Shown here: positions 1 through 10,168 of the stretch, one piece after another
Numbering within the stretch: position 1 is the first letter of the stretch
Layout: every line of letters starts with the position of its first letter
DNA from: JAGQYH01 sp041393015
Lineage (GTDB): Bacteria; Bacteroidota; Bacteroidia; Chitinophagales; JADIYW01
Direction: 5' to 3'
DNA length: 64,000 bases
Assembly: GCA_041393015.1 (NCBI GenBank)
Contig: JAWKKV010000007.1
Coordinates: forward strand, 62,001 to 126,000
Position numbers and translations under genes: made by a program
Notes under the pieces: generated by a model
What the model saw: the letters and a program-made list of their open reading frames with translations, nothing else
What the model was told of the DNA's origin: nothing
Database searches by the model: none

Positions 1-356
1 ATCACAAATCGATTTTCAATCTCACACAAGCCAATTAATTCAGGCAATTCCCAACCGCCTACATTCACCATTACTTTAAAGATTTTCTTCAGTTTGTCTT
101 CATATCGCTCTGTTTTCCAACCTTTCATGCCCCAAGGCAAGAACTCTTCATCTGCTTTTAAGGTATCGTCTTGGGTATCAAAAAGGTTTTCTACATTATA
201 GAACATAAATCTAATATCCCCTCTATCAACAAATGGATCGTTAGCATCGACTTTAGTTTCATCGGCAGATTTGGCAGTCTCTTTTGTAGAAGAGCAAGCG
301 ACAAAAACAAGTAAAATGCTTATCTGTAAGGCGTATTGGAATATTCGTTTTATCAT
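1..356 (-). CDS. Endonuclease/exonuclease/phosphatase family lipoprotein (5' part only)
   Basis: Only the first 118 codons are present; the gene runs off the left edge. I translated it from the ATG at 356 on the minus strand. The N-terminus is a lipoprotein signal ending in the lipobox VAC followed by SSTKE. The mature part has FYNVENLFD and, further on, GLCEIENR, which are the metal- and active-site motifs at the start of the endonuclease/exonuclease/phosphatase fold (DNase I-like). Full-length Bacteroidota members have roughly 340 residues. The substrate (nucleic acid or a phosphoester) cannot be told from this fragment. It is transcribed divergently from the large PKD gene. Confidence 0.85.
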   Translation of the reverse strand, partial: MIKRIFQYALQISILLVFVACSSTKETAKSADETKVDANDPFVDRGDIRFMFYNVENLFDTQDDTLKADEEFLPWGMKGWKTERYEDKLKKIFKVMVNVGGWELPELIGLCEIENRFV

Positions 357-445
357 AACTATAATGGATATCTTCAAAATTAAAATAAATAATGATGAAA
401 CTTAAGTAAAAACTAGACTTAACTTTCTTACATTTAATTTCTACT

Positions 446-3400
446 TTGATAAAAGGACAAATACACTATATTTATAATACTTTGGGGGTTATTAATAAAG
501 AACAATATTATTCATTAGTTAGTAAACTGATTTTACCTTTCATCAGTTTCTGTTTGCTGTGTTGTGCGTTTAGTGCATCTGCAGTAACACCAATTCAATA
601 CATTAAAAACACCGGCCAATGGGACGAACACATCCTATACAAAGCTCCTTTAAGTGGCGGTTATTTATTCGTTGAGCAAGATAAGGTCACTTTTGTGGTG
701 AGTGAGCAAGACAAAATTCACCATCATGAATTAGAGCACGCTAGTAAGTTGGTTGAGGAAAACGAAGATGAAATTTTTGGCTCCTTTTCTTATCAAATTG
801 AATTTGTCAATGGGAATAACAACAGCCTAATTAGTGGTCTCAATAAATCAACTGCTTACCATAATTACTTTACCCATCCCAATCCATCCCAGTGGCGTTC
901 AAATGTTCCTTTATATGAAAAGGTGCAATATTCTGACATGTACGAGGGAATTGATGTAATTCTCTATGGTAAAGACAATTTGTTTGAATATGATTTTGTG
1001 GTTCATCCGGGCGCCAATTGGCAACAAATCAGTTTAAAATACAATGGAATTAAAAACCTATACGTAAAGAATGGGCAACTGCACTTAACCACTCCTTTAG
1101 GTGTTTTGGTTGAATTAGCGCCAGTTGTTTTTCAAGAAATAAATGGAAAGCGCCAACAGATTAAAGCTCAATTTGTTGTTAAAGAAAATAAAGAGGTAGG
1201 ATTTGAAATACTCGAGTCTTATGATAAAACTAAGCAGCTAACTATTGACCCTGTTTTAGTTTTTTCAACTTATTCAGGCTCTGCGTCTGATAACTGGGGT
1301 TTTACAGCTACCTATGACGATGCTGGAAACTTGTATTCCGGTGGAATGGTTGCCGGAAATGGTTATCCTGCCACTATTGGAGCTTACGACACTATTTACA
1401 GCGGTGGAAATGGTTCAACACAAACAGATATTGCTATTTCAAAATATTCTCCTGATGGCAGACAACTAATTTACGCTACTTACATTGGAGGATCGGGCAA
1501 TGAAATCCCACATTCATTAATCGTGTCGCCTAAAAACGAATTGATTATTTATGGTTCTACAGGCTCTGCAGATTATCCTGTTACTTTAAATGCTTATGAT
1601 AAAACCTTTAATGGAGGACCGAGTACTTTCCCATTTTTCAATATTACTTATCCCAATGGAAGCGACATCATTATTACTAAACTAAATGCTGCTGGATCAA
1701 ATTTAGTGGGTTCTACTTTTTATGGTGGAACAGATATAGATGGATTGAATTTTTCAGGAAGACTTAGCTTGGAATACAATTATGGTGACATTGCCCGTGG
1801 CGATGTAGCGATTGCGTCTAATGATGACATTTTAATTGCCTCTTGTACCTTTTCAAATGATATTCCTATTAGTTCAAACGCTTTTCAATCTGTAAAAGAT
1901 GCCGGAGAAAGTGCTATTACTGCACGGTTTAACAGCGATTTATCTCAATTAGTATGGTCAACTTATATTGGTGGTTCAGGTAATGATGCGGCATATTCTA
2001 TAGAATTATTTAACGATGAAGTTATCATTGGTGGTGGTACTAGCAGTCCGGATTTGCCGGGAATGAATGGCTTAAATACTTCCTTTCAAGGCGGACAAGC
2101 AGATGGTTTCATCTTAAAATTAACGAACGATGGAAGCACTTCGACAGCAGGCACTTATTTAGGAACAACTGCATATGATCAAGTTTATTTTTTAGAAACA
2201 GATATTGATGGTAACATTTATGCTTTAGGTCAAACGGTTGGTAATTATCCTGTTTCTTCAAATGTATATAGTGTCACGAATGCCAGTCAATTTATTCAAG
2301 AATTAGATAACAATTTAAGTCAATCAATTTATTCAACAGTTTACGGAAGTTCAACCGGCAATGGCAGTACTAAAAGAGTTAATATCTCGCCTACTGCATT
2401 TTTGGTAGACAATTGTAAAAATATTTATGCCATCGGATGGGGTGGAAATGTGAACAACGGATATAACTCCAATACTGGAAATACTAATAATATGGCTACC
2501 ACTAGTGATGCATTTATGAGCAATACAGATGGTAGTGATTTTTATCTATTAGTAATAGATAGAGAAAAGGATTTGCTTTATGCGTCTTACTTTGGCGAAG
2601 TAAGTCCACCAGGCTTTCCATTGGGTAGAGACCATGTAGATGGCGGCACCAGTAGATTTGACAAAAAAGGATTTGTTTACCATGCCAGTTGCTCTAGTTG
2701 TGGTGGTTTACAAAATTTCCCTACTACCGATAGCGTATGGTCTAATAGTAATAACAGTTCTAACTGTAATACGGCCTCTTTTAAATTTGAATTTGAATAT
2801 GCTCCTATTTTAGCAGCAACCAATGCCGATCCAATAAGTGGCTGCCCACCATTGGAAGTGCAATTTGAAAATTTTAGCAATATTGAAGGAGAATATTACA
2901 TCTGGGATTTCGATGATGGCACTACATCCGATATAGAAAATCCAGTTCATATTTTTACTGATCCGGGGGTTTACGACGTGGAATTTATCATCATAGATTC
3001 TAACAATTGTATTATTGCCGATACGGCTTATATTCAGATTATTGTAACAGATACTTTTAATGCCACCAGTGCCAATTTTAGTGTTTCTGATTCTGGTTGT
3101 TTGAGAACGACAATTAGTTTTAATAATTTAAGTGAAAACGCCAATAATTACCTTTGGGATTTTGGTGACAATACTACGAGTACAGATGAAAATCCTGAGC
3201 ACACGTATTCTACAATAGGCACTTACGAAGTGGTTCTCATTGCCGATCCAGGATCTGGATGCAGTGATACTTTTTCGATGGAGATATCCATATTTGAAAG
3301 CACTTCTATAGCCGAATATTTATATAGTCAGGCAGAATGTGGCGATACAAATATTGTGGTTCAATTCTTTGATTCTTCTTTTAGTTCAATTGGTATAGTG

Positions 3401-5575
3401 GATTGGTCTTGGGATTTTGGTGATGGAAGTAGTTCAAATCAAGAAAATCCAGTTCATCAATTCTCAGGATCAGGGCAATATACCGTTACTTTAACTATCA
3501 CTGATGCATTTGGTTGCTTTGATTTTGTTTCTAAAGATGTGATTGTTACTAATGAAGTTTTAGAAGCAGATTTTGAGGCTCTACCCAATTGTAATCCTTT
3601 CGTGTTTGGGACTCAGTTTATGGATCTAAGCGGTGAAAATTCTACCATTACACAATGGCAATGGGATTTTGGTGATGGCAATACAGATATAGTAGAAAAT
3701 CCAATTCATTTTTATTCAGTAGAAGGAGATTATGATGTTCAATTGATTGTCACCAATGATTTAGGATGTATTGACACGATAACTAAAACAATTACAGTAG
3801 AACAGGTTAACATCAACGTAAGTTTTTCAACTAATTCGCTTGTCTGTAATGATCCAACCGTTGGTTTTACCAATACTACCACTTCTGAAGACTCTGTTGT
3901 AATGTGGGAATGGGATTTTGGTGATGGCAACTTTAGTAATGAAGAGAATCCAACGCATACTTATTCTTCTGTTGGCTCTTATTTTGTTATACTAACAGCA
4001 ACCACAGTTTCCGGCTGTGAATCTTCCACTAGCATATTCTTAACCATACCATTCTTAGATGTAGACTATACCATTACTGCGCCTTCAGGATGTAGTAACA
4101 TCAATTTACCTTTTTCATTTTCAGTGACCGGCACTACAAGTAGTGGCATTGGAACCACAGAATGGAACTTCGGCGATGGAACACCAACCGTTTCAGGTTT
4201 AGTTGTTTCACATTCCTTTGCTCAAGCAGGAATTTATAATGTTCAATTTGCTATTACAAATGTGCAAGGATGTGCTGACACAGTGGTTTATCCCATTACA
4301 ATTTCTGATGAAGTACCTGTAACCATTGCCGCCCAAACTCTAAGTTGTGGCAGTTTAACGGTAGATTTTGACGCCGCTTTAACGACTACAGATACTATTA
4401 CTTCAATCACTTGGGACTTTGGAGACGGTACGACTATTCAAAATGACGTTAGTCCAACCCATACTTATGCTGATACCGGCAGTTATACGGTTCAAGCGAC
4501 AGTGGTTACTTCTTCCGGTTGCGATGGATTTGGAACAATAGATCTTGTGTTAGAATTTCAAACATTGGAAGCCAACTTTATCGCTAGTGCCGATGGTTGT
4601 GACCCTTCCGTCATCAATTTTACCAATCAATCTATTTCAAGTGATACATCAGTTCAGTACTATTGGCTTTTTGGAGATGGAGATACTTTAAACAGTGTCA
4701 ATCCAATACACATATATGATTCTTCAGGAAATTATACCGTTATATTGTTTGCCTTAACAGATGAAGGCTGCAATGATTCTGCTTCTTTAAACCTAACGAT
4801 TGAAATAAATGAAATCGAACTAGCAGATACTCTCACAATATGTGAAGGCGATAGTGTTCGATTGAACTTAACTACAAATTTTGGAAGTGACTTTTTATGG
4901 ACTCCAGCTACATTTTTAGATAACAATACTTTAGCACAACCAATTGCCACGCCCAATACTTCTATTTGGTATACCGTTCAAATTGAAGAAATTCTAACGA
5001 ATGGAGATACATGCCTTGCAACAGATAGTGTATTCATTAGTGTTAATAGCAATCCATTAGTTGTTGCAACATCAGATCAATACACCGTTTTACCAGGCAC
5101 AACTATTAACTTAAATGCTACCAATGGTTTTGAAACTTATGCTTGGGAACCTGCTGCTACCCTTTCTGATGCCACTGTTAACGATCCCACTGCTATCATA
5201 AATGATGATATAATTTTTGAAGTAACCGTTACGGATATTAATGGATGTAGAAATTCAGATACTGTAAATATTACCGTATTAGAATCTGATGAATGTAATT
5301 TTGAGTCGCTTTATATCCCAAATGCATTTTCGCCAAATGGTGATGGTCAAAATGATAAATTGTTTGTAAGGTTAATGGGAATTTATGACCGTTTAGATTT
5401 TAGAATACATAATAGATGGGGAGAATTGGTTTTTGAAACCAATGACATTAATAGAGGTTGGGATGGTGTCTTTAAAGGAAAATTACAAAGCACTGATGTG
5501 TTTGGCTATTTCTTAGAGATTGAATGCAACGGAGAAATTATTCAGCAACAAGGAAATATAACTTTAGTTAGGTGA
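446..5575 (+). CDS. Large PKD-repeat T9SS type B cell-surface protein
   Basis: 1709 residues. A hydrophobic signal stretch (about residues 28-46, ending ASA) is followed by a DUF7948-type N-terminal domain (IKNTGQWDEHI), then SBBP-like beta-propeller repeats to about residue 780 (repeated YIGGSGND-type motifs). Next come eight PKD domains at about 84-residue spacing (about 785-1450), seen as WDFGDG variants each followed by NPxHxY. Two Ig/PKD-like modules and a C-terminal gliding-motility (CHU_C, T9SS type B) domain of about 85 residues follow (IPNAFSPNGDGQND, then RWGELVFET). Type B domains are known to send proteins through the T9SS to the cell surface. The start is unsure: no ATG precedes the signal peptide, only TTG at 446 and TTG at 482. 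The stop overlaps the next gene's GTG, so the two are translationally coupled. Likely an adhesin or gliding-related protein; the ligand is unknown. Confidence 0.9.
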   Translation: MIKGQIHYIYNTLGVINKEQYYSLVSKLILPFISFCLLCCAFSASAVTPIQYIKNTGQWDEHILYKAPLSGGYLFVEQDKVTFVVSEQDKIHHHELEHASKLVEENEDEIFGSFSYQIEFVNGNNNSLISGLNKSTAYHNYFTHPNPSQWRSNVPLYEKVQYSDMYEGIDVILYGKDNLFEYDFVVHPGANWQQISLKYNGIKNLYVKNGQLHLTTPLGVLVELAPVVFQEINGKRQQIKAQFVVKENKEVGFEILESYDKTKQLTIDPVLVFSTYSGSASDNWGFTATYDDAGNLYSGGMVAGNGYPATIGAYDTIYSGGNGSTQTDIAISKYSPDGRQLIYATYIGGSGNEIPHSLIVSPKNELIIYGSTGSADYPVTLNAYDKTFNGGPSTFPFFNITYPNGSDIIITKLNAAGSNLVGSTFYGGTDIDGLNFSGRLSLEYNYGDIARGDVAIASNDDILIASCTFSNDIPISSNAFQSVKDAGESAITARFNSDLSQLVWSTYIGGSGNDAAYSIELFNDEVIIGGGTSSPDLPGMNGLNTSFQGGQADGFILKLTNDGSTSTAGTYLGTTAYDQVYFLETDIDGNIYALGQTVGNYPVSSNVYSVTNASQFIQELDNNLSQSIYSTVYGSSTGNGSTKRVNISPTAFLVDNCKNIYAIGWGGNVNNGYNSNTGNTNNMATTSDAFMSNTDGSDFYLLVIDREKDLLYASYFGEVSPPGFPLGRDHVDGGTSRFDKKGFVYHASCSSCGGLQNFPTTDSVWSNSNNSSNCNTASFKFEFEYAPILAATNADPISGCPPLEVQFENFSNIEGEYYIWDFDDGTTSDIENPVHIFTDPGVYDVEFIIIDSNNCIIADTAYIQIIVTDTFNATSANFSVSDSGCLRTTISFNNLSENANNYLWDFGDNTTSTDENPEHTYSTIGTYEVVLIADPGSGCSDTFSMEISIFESTSIAEYLYSQAECGDTNIVVQFFDSSFSSIGIVDWSWDFGDGSSSNQENPVHQFSGSGQYTVTLTITDAFGCFDFVSKDVIVTNEVLEADFEALPNCNPFVFGTQFMDLSGENSTITQWQWDFGDGNTDIVENPIHFYSVEGDYDVQLIVTNDLGCIDTITKTITVEQVNINVSFSTNSLVCNDPTVGFTNTTTSEDSVVMWEWDFGDGNFSNEENPTHTYSSVGSYFVILTATTVSGCESSTSIFLTIPFLDVDYTITAPSGCSNINLPFSFSVTGTTSSGIGTTEWNFGDGTPTVSGLVVSHSFAQAGIYNVQFAITNVQGCADTVVYPITISDEVPVTIAAQTLSCGSLTVDFDAALTTTDTITSITWDFGDGTTIQNDVSPTHTYADTGSYTVQATVVTSSGCDGFGTIDLVLEFQTLEANFIASADGCDPSVINFTNQSISSDTSVQYYWLFGDGDTLNSVNPIHIYDSSGNYTVILFALTDEGCNDSASLNLTIEINEIELADTLTICEGDSVRLNLTTNFGSDFLWTPATFLDNNTLAQPIATPNTSIWYTVQIEEILTNGDTCLATDSVFISVNSNPLVVATSDQYTVLPGTTINLNATNGFETYAWEPAATLSDATVNDPTAIINDDIIFEVTVTDINGCRNSDTVNITVLESDECNFESLYIPNAFSPNGDGQNDKLFVRLMGIYDRLDFRIHNRWGELVFETNDINRGWDGVFKGKLQSTDVFGYFLEIECNGEIIQQQGNITLVR

Positions 5576-7254
5576 GAAAGTTATTGATCATATTATTCTT
5601 TTTTGTGGCTTTTACTGTAAAGGCTCAAGATGCCCATTTTACTCAAAAGTTCAATAATCCTTTATTTGTCAATCCTGCTTTAACCGGTTCAGGAGAAAAA
5701 ATAAATCGCTTAACTTTTTTATACAGAGATCAATGGCGATCTGTTGTAGTGCCCTACTCTTCTACCTATTTAAATTACGATAGAAAGTTATTCTCAAAAA
5801 ACAATAATGCATTAGCCGGCGGTGTGCAATTCTTTTACGACAAAGCCGGTGATGGTTCATTAAGTACATTTAATCCAACACTCTCCTTTTCTTATACAAG
5901 AGAATTCTTTAAATCTCGTTTTGCCTTGTCTACCGGCTTTCAAGTGGGCTACATGCGAAGATCTTTGGATGTTTCTAAACTTCAATTCGACAATCAATAT
6001 GGTCCAGGAGGTTACGACCCAAATATTAGCAATGGAGAAGCTTTAGACAATGGCAACTTAGTTAATTTGGGCTTAGGTGTAAACTTAAATACCAATTTAT
6101 ATGGGTTATCTAATGTAGATATTGGTTTCTCTATTTATAATCCTCATCAACCAGATTTTAGCTTTTCATCTTTTTCAGGAGATCCAAGACCCATTAGATA
6201 TGCCACCTATTTCACTGGTGATTTATATATCACCAATACTTGGTCATTAACACCATCGTTTTATTTTAATACACAAGAAAAAGCCAAGGAATATCATTAT
6301 TCGCTAATTGCAAATTATCATACTTACATCAACAATACACCATTAAAAGTAAGTTTGGGTGGCGGTTACAGAACTAATGATGCTGCATTAGCCTATACCG
6401 GCGTTAAGATAAAAGATGTTGAACTGGGTTTTAGTTACGATATCAATACTTCGAGCTTTACAGACGCTACCAATAATAAAGGAGGCTTTGAGATAAGCTT
6501 AATTTATGAATTTGAAAAGCGTAAACAATTCATTATTGATACTATTTATGTAATTGATACTTTATTGATTGAGAAAGATACGTTGCTTGAAACAGAGGAA
6601 AGTGATAGCACTGCGACCGATACAGTTACGGAAGTAACGGATACCATAAAAACGACAACGCCAGTTAAGCCTGAAAAGGAAACTACTCCACCTTTACCGG
6701 AAGAATTTGTTCAACTTAAAAATAGTTTACCATTACAGTTGTTCTTTGACAACGATCATCCGGATCCAAATACTTACAATACGAGAACGCAAGTAGATTA
6801 TATTGCCAGTTACAATCAGTATTTATCTCGTCAGCAAGAATATTACAGACAGATAGGTAGTGAGAAAGCAGGTGAATGGTTTGCGCAAGTAACTGCCTCT
6901 AAAGAGCAATTAGATCTAGCTATTGCACAATTAATAGCATTGGTAGAACAAGGTTATGATGTTAAACTTACATTGAAAGGTTATACTTCGCCGTTGGCCG
7001 CTTCACAATACAACACAATGCTATCCATGCGAAGAATTGAAAGTGTATTGCTTTACTTAAAACGAGCAGATGGTGGTGTGTTAAAACCATATTTTGAAGA
7101 TGGCAGTATTAAAGTGGTAGAAAATCCGTTTGGAGAGAGTTTTAGTCCTTATGGAATTAGTGATCAAGCCTCTGAGAAAAAGAAATCTGTTTACAGTCCT
7201 GAAGCAGCCTACGAAAGACGAGTAGAAGTAATTGCAGTGGAGATTATAGAGTAA
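5572..7254 (+). CDS. PorP/SprF family T9SS outer-membrane protein with C-terminal OmpA-like domain
   Basis: 560 residues, starting at a GTG that overlaps the stop of the PKD gene (GTGA). The signal peptide ends VKAQ. The next motif, DAHFTQKFNNPLFVNPALTG, is the hallmark start of PorP/SprF proteins, outer-membrane beta-barrels needed for T9SS export or attachment of type B cargo such as SprB. The barrel runs to about residue 300. A Thr/Asp/Pro-rich linker (about 315-380) follows. The last 180 residues look like an OmpA peptidoglycan-binding domain (LPLQLFFDNDHPD, LTLKGYTSPLA, SMRRIESV, ERRVEVI). Most PorP/SprF proteins have about 300 residues, so this is a fused, longer form. I infer that it is the dedicated partner of the upstream surface protein and anchors the complex to peptidoglycan. 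Confidence 0.88.
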   Translation: MRKLLIILFFFVAFTVKAQDAHFTQKFNNPLFVNPALTGSGEKINRLTFLYRDQWRSVVVPYSSTYLNYDRKLFSKNNNALAGGVQFFYDKAGDGSLSTFNPTLSFSYTREFFKSRFALSTGFQVGYMRRSLDVSKLQFDNQYGPGGYDPNISNGEALDNGNLVNLGLGVNLNTNLYGLSNVDIGFSIYNPHQPDFSFSSFSGDPRPIRYATYFTGDLYITNTWSLTPSFYFNTQEKAKEYHYSLIANYHTYINNTPLKVSLGGGYRTNDAALAYTGVKIKDVELGFSYDINTSSFTDATNNKGGFEISLIYEFEKRKQFIIDTIYVIDTLLIEKDTLLETEESDSTATDTVTEVTDTIKTTTPVKPEKETTPPLPEEFVQLKNSLPLQLFFDNDHPDPNTYNTRTQVDYIASYNQYLSRQQEYYRQIGSEKAGEWFAQVTASKEQLDLAIAQLIALVEQGYDVKLTLKGYTSPLAASQYNTMLSMRRIESVLLYLKRADGGVLKPYFEDGSIKVVENPFGESFSPYGISDQASEKKKSVYSPEAAYERRVEVIAVEIIE

Positions 7255-7269
7255 ACAAGTGACTAGAAT

Positions 7270-7902
7270 TTGGAGTTTCGAGTGACTAAAGTTTTTGTAT
7301 TTTGTTCGATATTGAAAAACGCACTATTCATATGCTTACTGCTTCTTGTTTTACCACTTTATTCAATTGGTCAAAATAAAGACCTCCAATCCAGTTATCA
7401 AGCAGGAGAATTTTCAGAATGTATTTCGCTTTCTAAGGATATCATTCATGCTAATCAAAAATCTGATGTAGAAGTATTAGAAGCGCTCAATTATTTAGTG
7501 ATCTGCCATACTTGGAAAGCCGAATATGACAAAGGAGAAATCTATTTGAATAAATCAAATCCACTGATTACTCAAATTGATACCATAAAAAACAAATCAA
7601 TCTATATCAACTATTTGTTCGCTAAAGGATGGTTGTTGCATATGACCTCTCAACGAAAAGAGGCCTTAAGTGTTTACAATCAAGCGTTAGATTTATATTC
7701 ATTTGATGACACTAAAGATGCTCTCTACTACTTAATTATCAATAAAATTGGCGAGCTATATTATTATCATTTTAGAGAGATAGCTATATCAAAAAAATAT
7801 TTCCAAGAGGCATTAGATGGATTTCAAAGGGTTGGCACTACCAATGAGTTAGATTTAGCTTTATGCTATTATGACAATAGTGTCTTACAACAAACGTACT
7901 AG
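7270..7902 (+). pseudogene. N-terminal TPR fragment of the broken CHAT gene
   Basis: This open piece holds the signal peptide and the first TPR-like helices (QAGEFSECISLSKDII, QRKEALSVYNQALDLY, KKYFQEALDGFQRVGT). It ends at a premature TAG. The same frame reads on after the TAG as SLAMAYAKNAYKLASKYNKE, again TPR-like, until TGA at 8047. On its own it would be a truncated secreted TPR protein. Confidence 0.6.
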
Positions 7903-8082
7903 ACAATTATAAGTTTGGCAATGGCTTATGCTAAAAATGCCTATAAACTAGCTTCAAAATACAATAAAGAAATTTCTGGATTTGAGTTGAACTGTATAAA
8001 TTTAATATCAACTGTTCATTCAAATAAAAAATTACAAACTTGCCATTGATTGGATTGAAAGGAAATAGAATATGGTAAAAAA

Positions 8083-8406
8083 TTGCATCCTAAAAAGAAA
8101 GTATCGTATACCTCAACCAATAACCTTATAACTTATTTAACGGAAGACAAACAACTAGATAAAGCTTTAGTTCTAGCTAAACAAACTCTAAAAGTCTTTA
8201 GAGAGAATGCTGATACTACCGAATATAACTATGGACTGTTACTTGTTAATTTTGGTTTATATATCGGTTCTAAAAACCAAATAAATTTAGCCATTAAATA
8301 TTATAATCAAGCTTTTGATGTTTTGGAACCGATTGTTGGAAAAGATAATATTTTGTATACTAATCATTACATAATATTGCTGAATTTTTTATCGAAACAA
8401 AAATAA
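8083..8406 (+). pseudogene. Middle TPR fragment of the broken CHAT gene
   Basis: A piece of 107 codons with TPR-like helices (KQLDKALVLAKQTLKVF, NQINLAIKYYNQAFDVL). Its apparent TTG start is internal: the frame continues upstream to about 8065 (IEYGKK), and the preceding lesion separates it from the first fragment. It ends at a TAA caused by a one-base shift in the A-run 8399-8403; the next frame continues with NNLAIKNL. Confidence 0.55.
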
Positions 8407-8569
8407 TTCTGATGCGCTTTACTATAATAACCTTGCAATTAAAAACCTAAGAGCTTAAGAAAATGGAATAATTACGGAAGAAAAAAGTAATGATCTTATT
8501 GATTACTATTATTTAAATGCTTTAATACACCTCGAACAAGATAACCCCAAATTTGCATTCAATGACCTC

Positions 8570-10153
8570 TTGAATGCCGATACAATGATCACCATCAAAA
8601 GAGAGCATGCTAATTGGAATCGAACAAAATTAGATCTATCTGCAAGAGCGAAAGATGTCTATAATAGTTTGATAGATCTATGCTATATGTTTCATCAAGA
8701 TGAATCATCGACTAAATACCTTGAGCTAGCTCATCAATTTATAGAAAAAAACAAATCGATGTTACTATGGGAAGCCATTAATAGAAAACTTTTAATGACT
8801 ATTGATTTGGAAGATACAGACTTGAGAAATCAATTAAATGAAATAGAATCCGCAATAGCTAATCTTGAGATTGAATATGCTAATCAACAAAGTGATTCTA
8901 TCATTACAGCACTAGACCTATTAGAACAAAGAAGAAAGAGGATTAAGAATGAGATCACTTCAGCTTATCAAGATCAAATTTCAACCGTTGGTCAAAACTC
9001 TCTATCGTCAATAAGTTCTATCCAAAAACAATTAAAAAAGCATAACTATATACTAAATTTCTATGAGTCCGATTCGATGTTATATTGCATTTCAATCAGT
9101 CAAGATAAGATTGGTTTTAAAGGTAAAAAGGTAGATGAAAGTATCTCAACTAAAATCTCTGAATTTTATTCAAGAATTAGTGATTTTTCATTAGAACAAT
9201 TAGCCTTTTCCAGTAATGATTATAACAGTTTGAGTTATGCAATATATGATTGGTTAATGGATATTATACCTAGCCAAGCGGTTGTAAAAAATAATCAAAT
9301 TACTATCATTCCAGATGGTTTACTCTATAGAGTTCCTTTTGAGGCACTGACCTATGAAAAAAATGAAACATCGAGTTACAAATCAGTAAGTTACCTCATT
9401 AAAAGATTAAAAGTTAACTATTGTCCATCTGCAAGTATATGGAACAACTTAATTCAGGTCAAAACCAATACTTCCAAAGCAGCAACTTCTAATTTACTCT
9501 TACTTTCTGATGGACTATCTGGTTCCATTGAGGAAGTAAACTATATAAGTCAACTATATGGTTTAAATCAAAGTATGAGTTACTTAAATTCTGAGGAAAT
9601 TTTAGAAGATATAATGCACTTTAGCAGATTACATATTGCCTCCCACGTAAAAGTTGATACCAGTAATGAATTTGGAAACTATATTCACCTAATTGGAAAA
9701 GATGGAACAATTAAATTGTTTGACTATCAAATTCTCAATCATAAATTCAATTTAGATCATGTTTACTTAAATGGCTGCTCCACCAATAATGGTAAGGAAT
9801 TATCAGGAGAAGGTATTTTCAATCTATCTCGATCTTTTATAGCTTCAGGCACACCTATTGTCGTCTGTAATTTATGGGAAGTATCAGATAACAGCAGTTC
9901 TAAAATTGCTAAAACTTATTATAAAGAACTTAAGAAAAGTAATAACAATTACATTAATGCTATGAGAAAAACTAAACTGAAATATATACAATCTAATACC
10001 AATCAATACGCCCATCCATATTTTTGGGCAGCTACTGTTTCAGTTGGAAATTTAACAAATCCAAATACTAATAACTATAAAAGACTAGCTTTCTTATTAC
10101 TTACCATTATATTATTAGCAGCTATTACTTATGTAACTATAAAAAAGAGTTAA
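8570..10153 (+). CDS. CHAT caspase-like protease domain, C-terminal fragment
   Basis: The longest intact piece of the broken gene (527 codons from TTG 8570; the frame is open from 8459). A helical TPR/coiled-coil part is followed by a CHAT domain (caspase HetF-associated with TPRs). IPDGLLYRVPFEAL is the typical conserved strand, LHIASHV carries the catalytic His and LNGCSTNNG the catalytic Cys; GTPIVVCNLWEVSD and AHPYFWAATVSVG complete the fold. A single transmembrane helix (about residues 505-524) ends in KKS, as in full-length Bacteroidota TPR-CHAT proteins with an N-terminal signal peptide. Both catalytic residues are kept, so decay upstream may be recent. The substrate is unknown. The stop lies 2 nt from that of the convergent 185-residue gene. 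Confidence 0.75.
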   Translation: MNADTMITIKREHANWNRTKLDLSARAKDVYNSLIDLCYMFHQDESSTKYLELAHQFIEKNKSMLLWEAINRKLLMTIDLEDTDLRNQLNEIESAIANLEIEYANQQSDSIITALDLLEQRRKRIKNEITSAYQDQISTVGQNSLSSISSIQKQLKKHNYILNFYESDSMLYCISISQDKIGFKGKKVDESISTKISEFYSRISDFSLEQLAFSSNDYNSLSYAIYDWLMDIIPSQAVVKNNQITIIPDGLLYRVPFEALTYEKNETSSYKSVSYLIKRLKVNYCPSASIWNNLIQVKTNTSKAATSNLLLLSDGLSGSIEEVNYISQLYGLNQSMSYLNSEEILEDIMHFSRLHIASHVKVDTSNEFGNYIHLIGKDGTIKLFDYQILNHKFNLDHVYLNGCSTNNGKELSGEGIFNLSRSFIASGTPIVVCNLWEVSDNSSSKIAKTYYKELKKSNNNYINAMRKTKLKYIQSNTNQYAHPYFWAATVSVGNLTNPNTNNYKRLAFLLLTIILLAAITYVTIKKS

Positions 10154-10168
10154 AATTATCTCTTTTTT
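10141..10168. terminator. Possible bidirectional terminator hairpin
   Basis: A stem of AAAAAAGAG (10141-10149) and CTCTTTTTT (10160-10168) around a 10-base loop that contains both stop codons of the convergent CHAT fragment and the 185-residue gene. U-tracts result in both directions. The stem is weak in GC, so terminator activity is only inferred. Confidence 0.4.

Larger units (their letters stand above)
7312..10153 (+). pseudogene. Decayed TPR-CHAT protease gene (several frameshifts and stops)
   Basis: Pieces of one secreted or periplasmic TPR-CHAT protein lie in order but in shifting frames. The signal peptide (ALFICLLLLVLPLYSIGQ) is best started at TTG 7312; the earlier TTG 7270 and GTG 7282 lie in a dispersed repeat. 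Lesions seen: TAG at 7900-7902; a shift to frame 2 near the A-run 8026-8031; a shift back to frame 1 near 8065; another shift to frame 2 at the A-run 8399-8403; and TAA at 8456-8458. From 8459 the frame is open to 10153. Between lesions the translation still reads as TPR helices (for example NSDALYYNNLAIKNL), so they interrupt a formerly continuous protein. Homopolymer indels could be sequencing errors, but the two in-frame stops are harder to explain that way. Confidence 0.8.

Noticed and set aside
8083..8406. Programmed frameshifting in the CHAT gene
   Set aside because: Shifts occur in both directions and two in-frame stops are present; no slippery site with a downstream structure explains all of them. 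Decay or sequence error is simpler.
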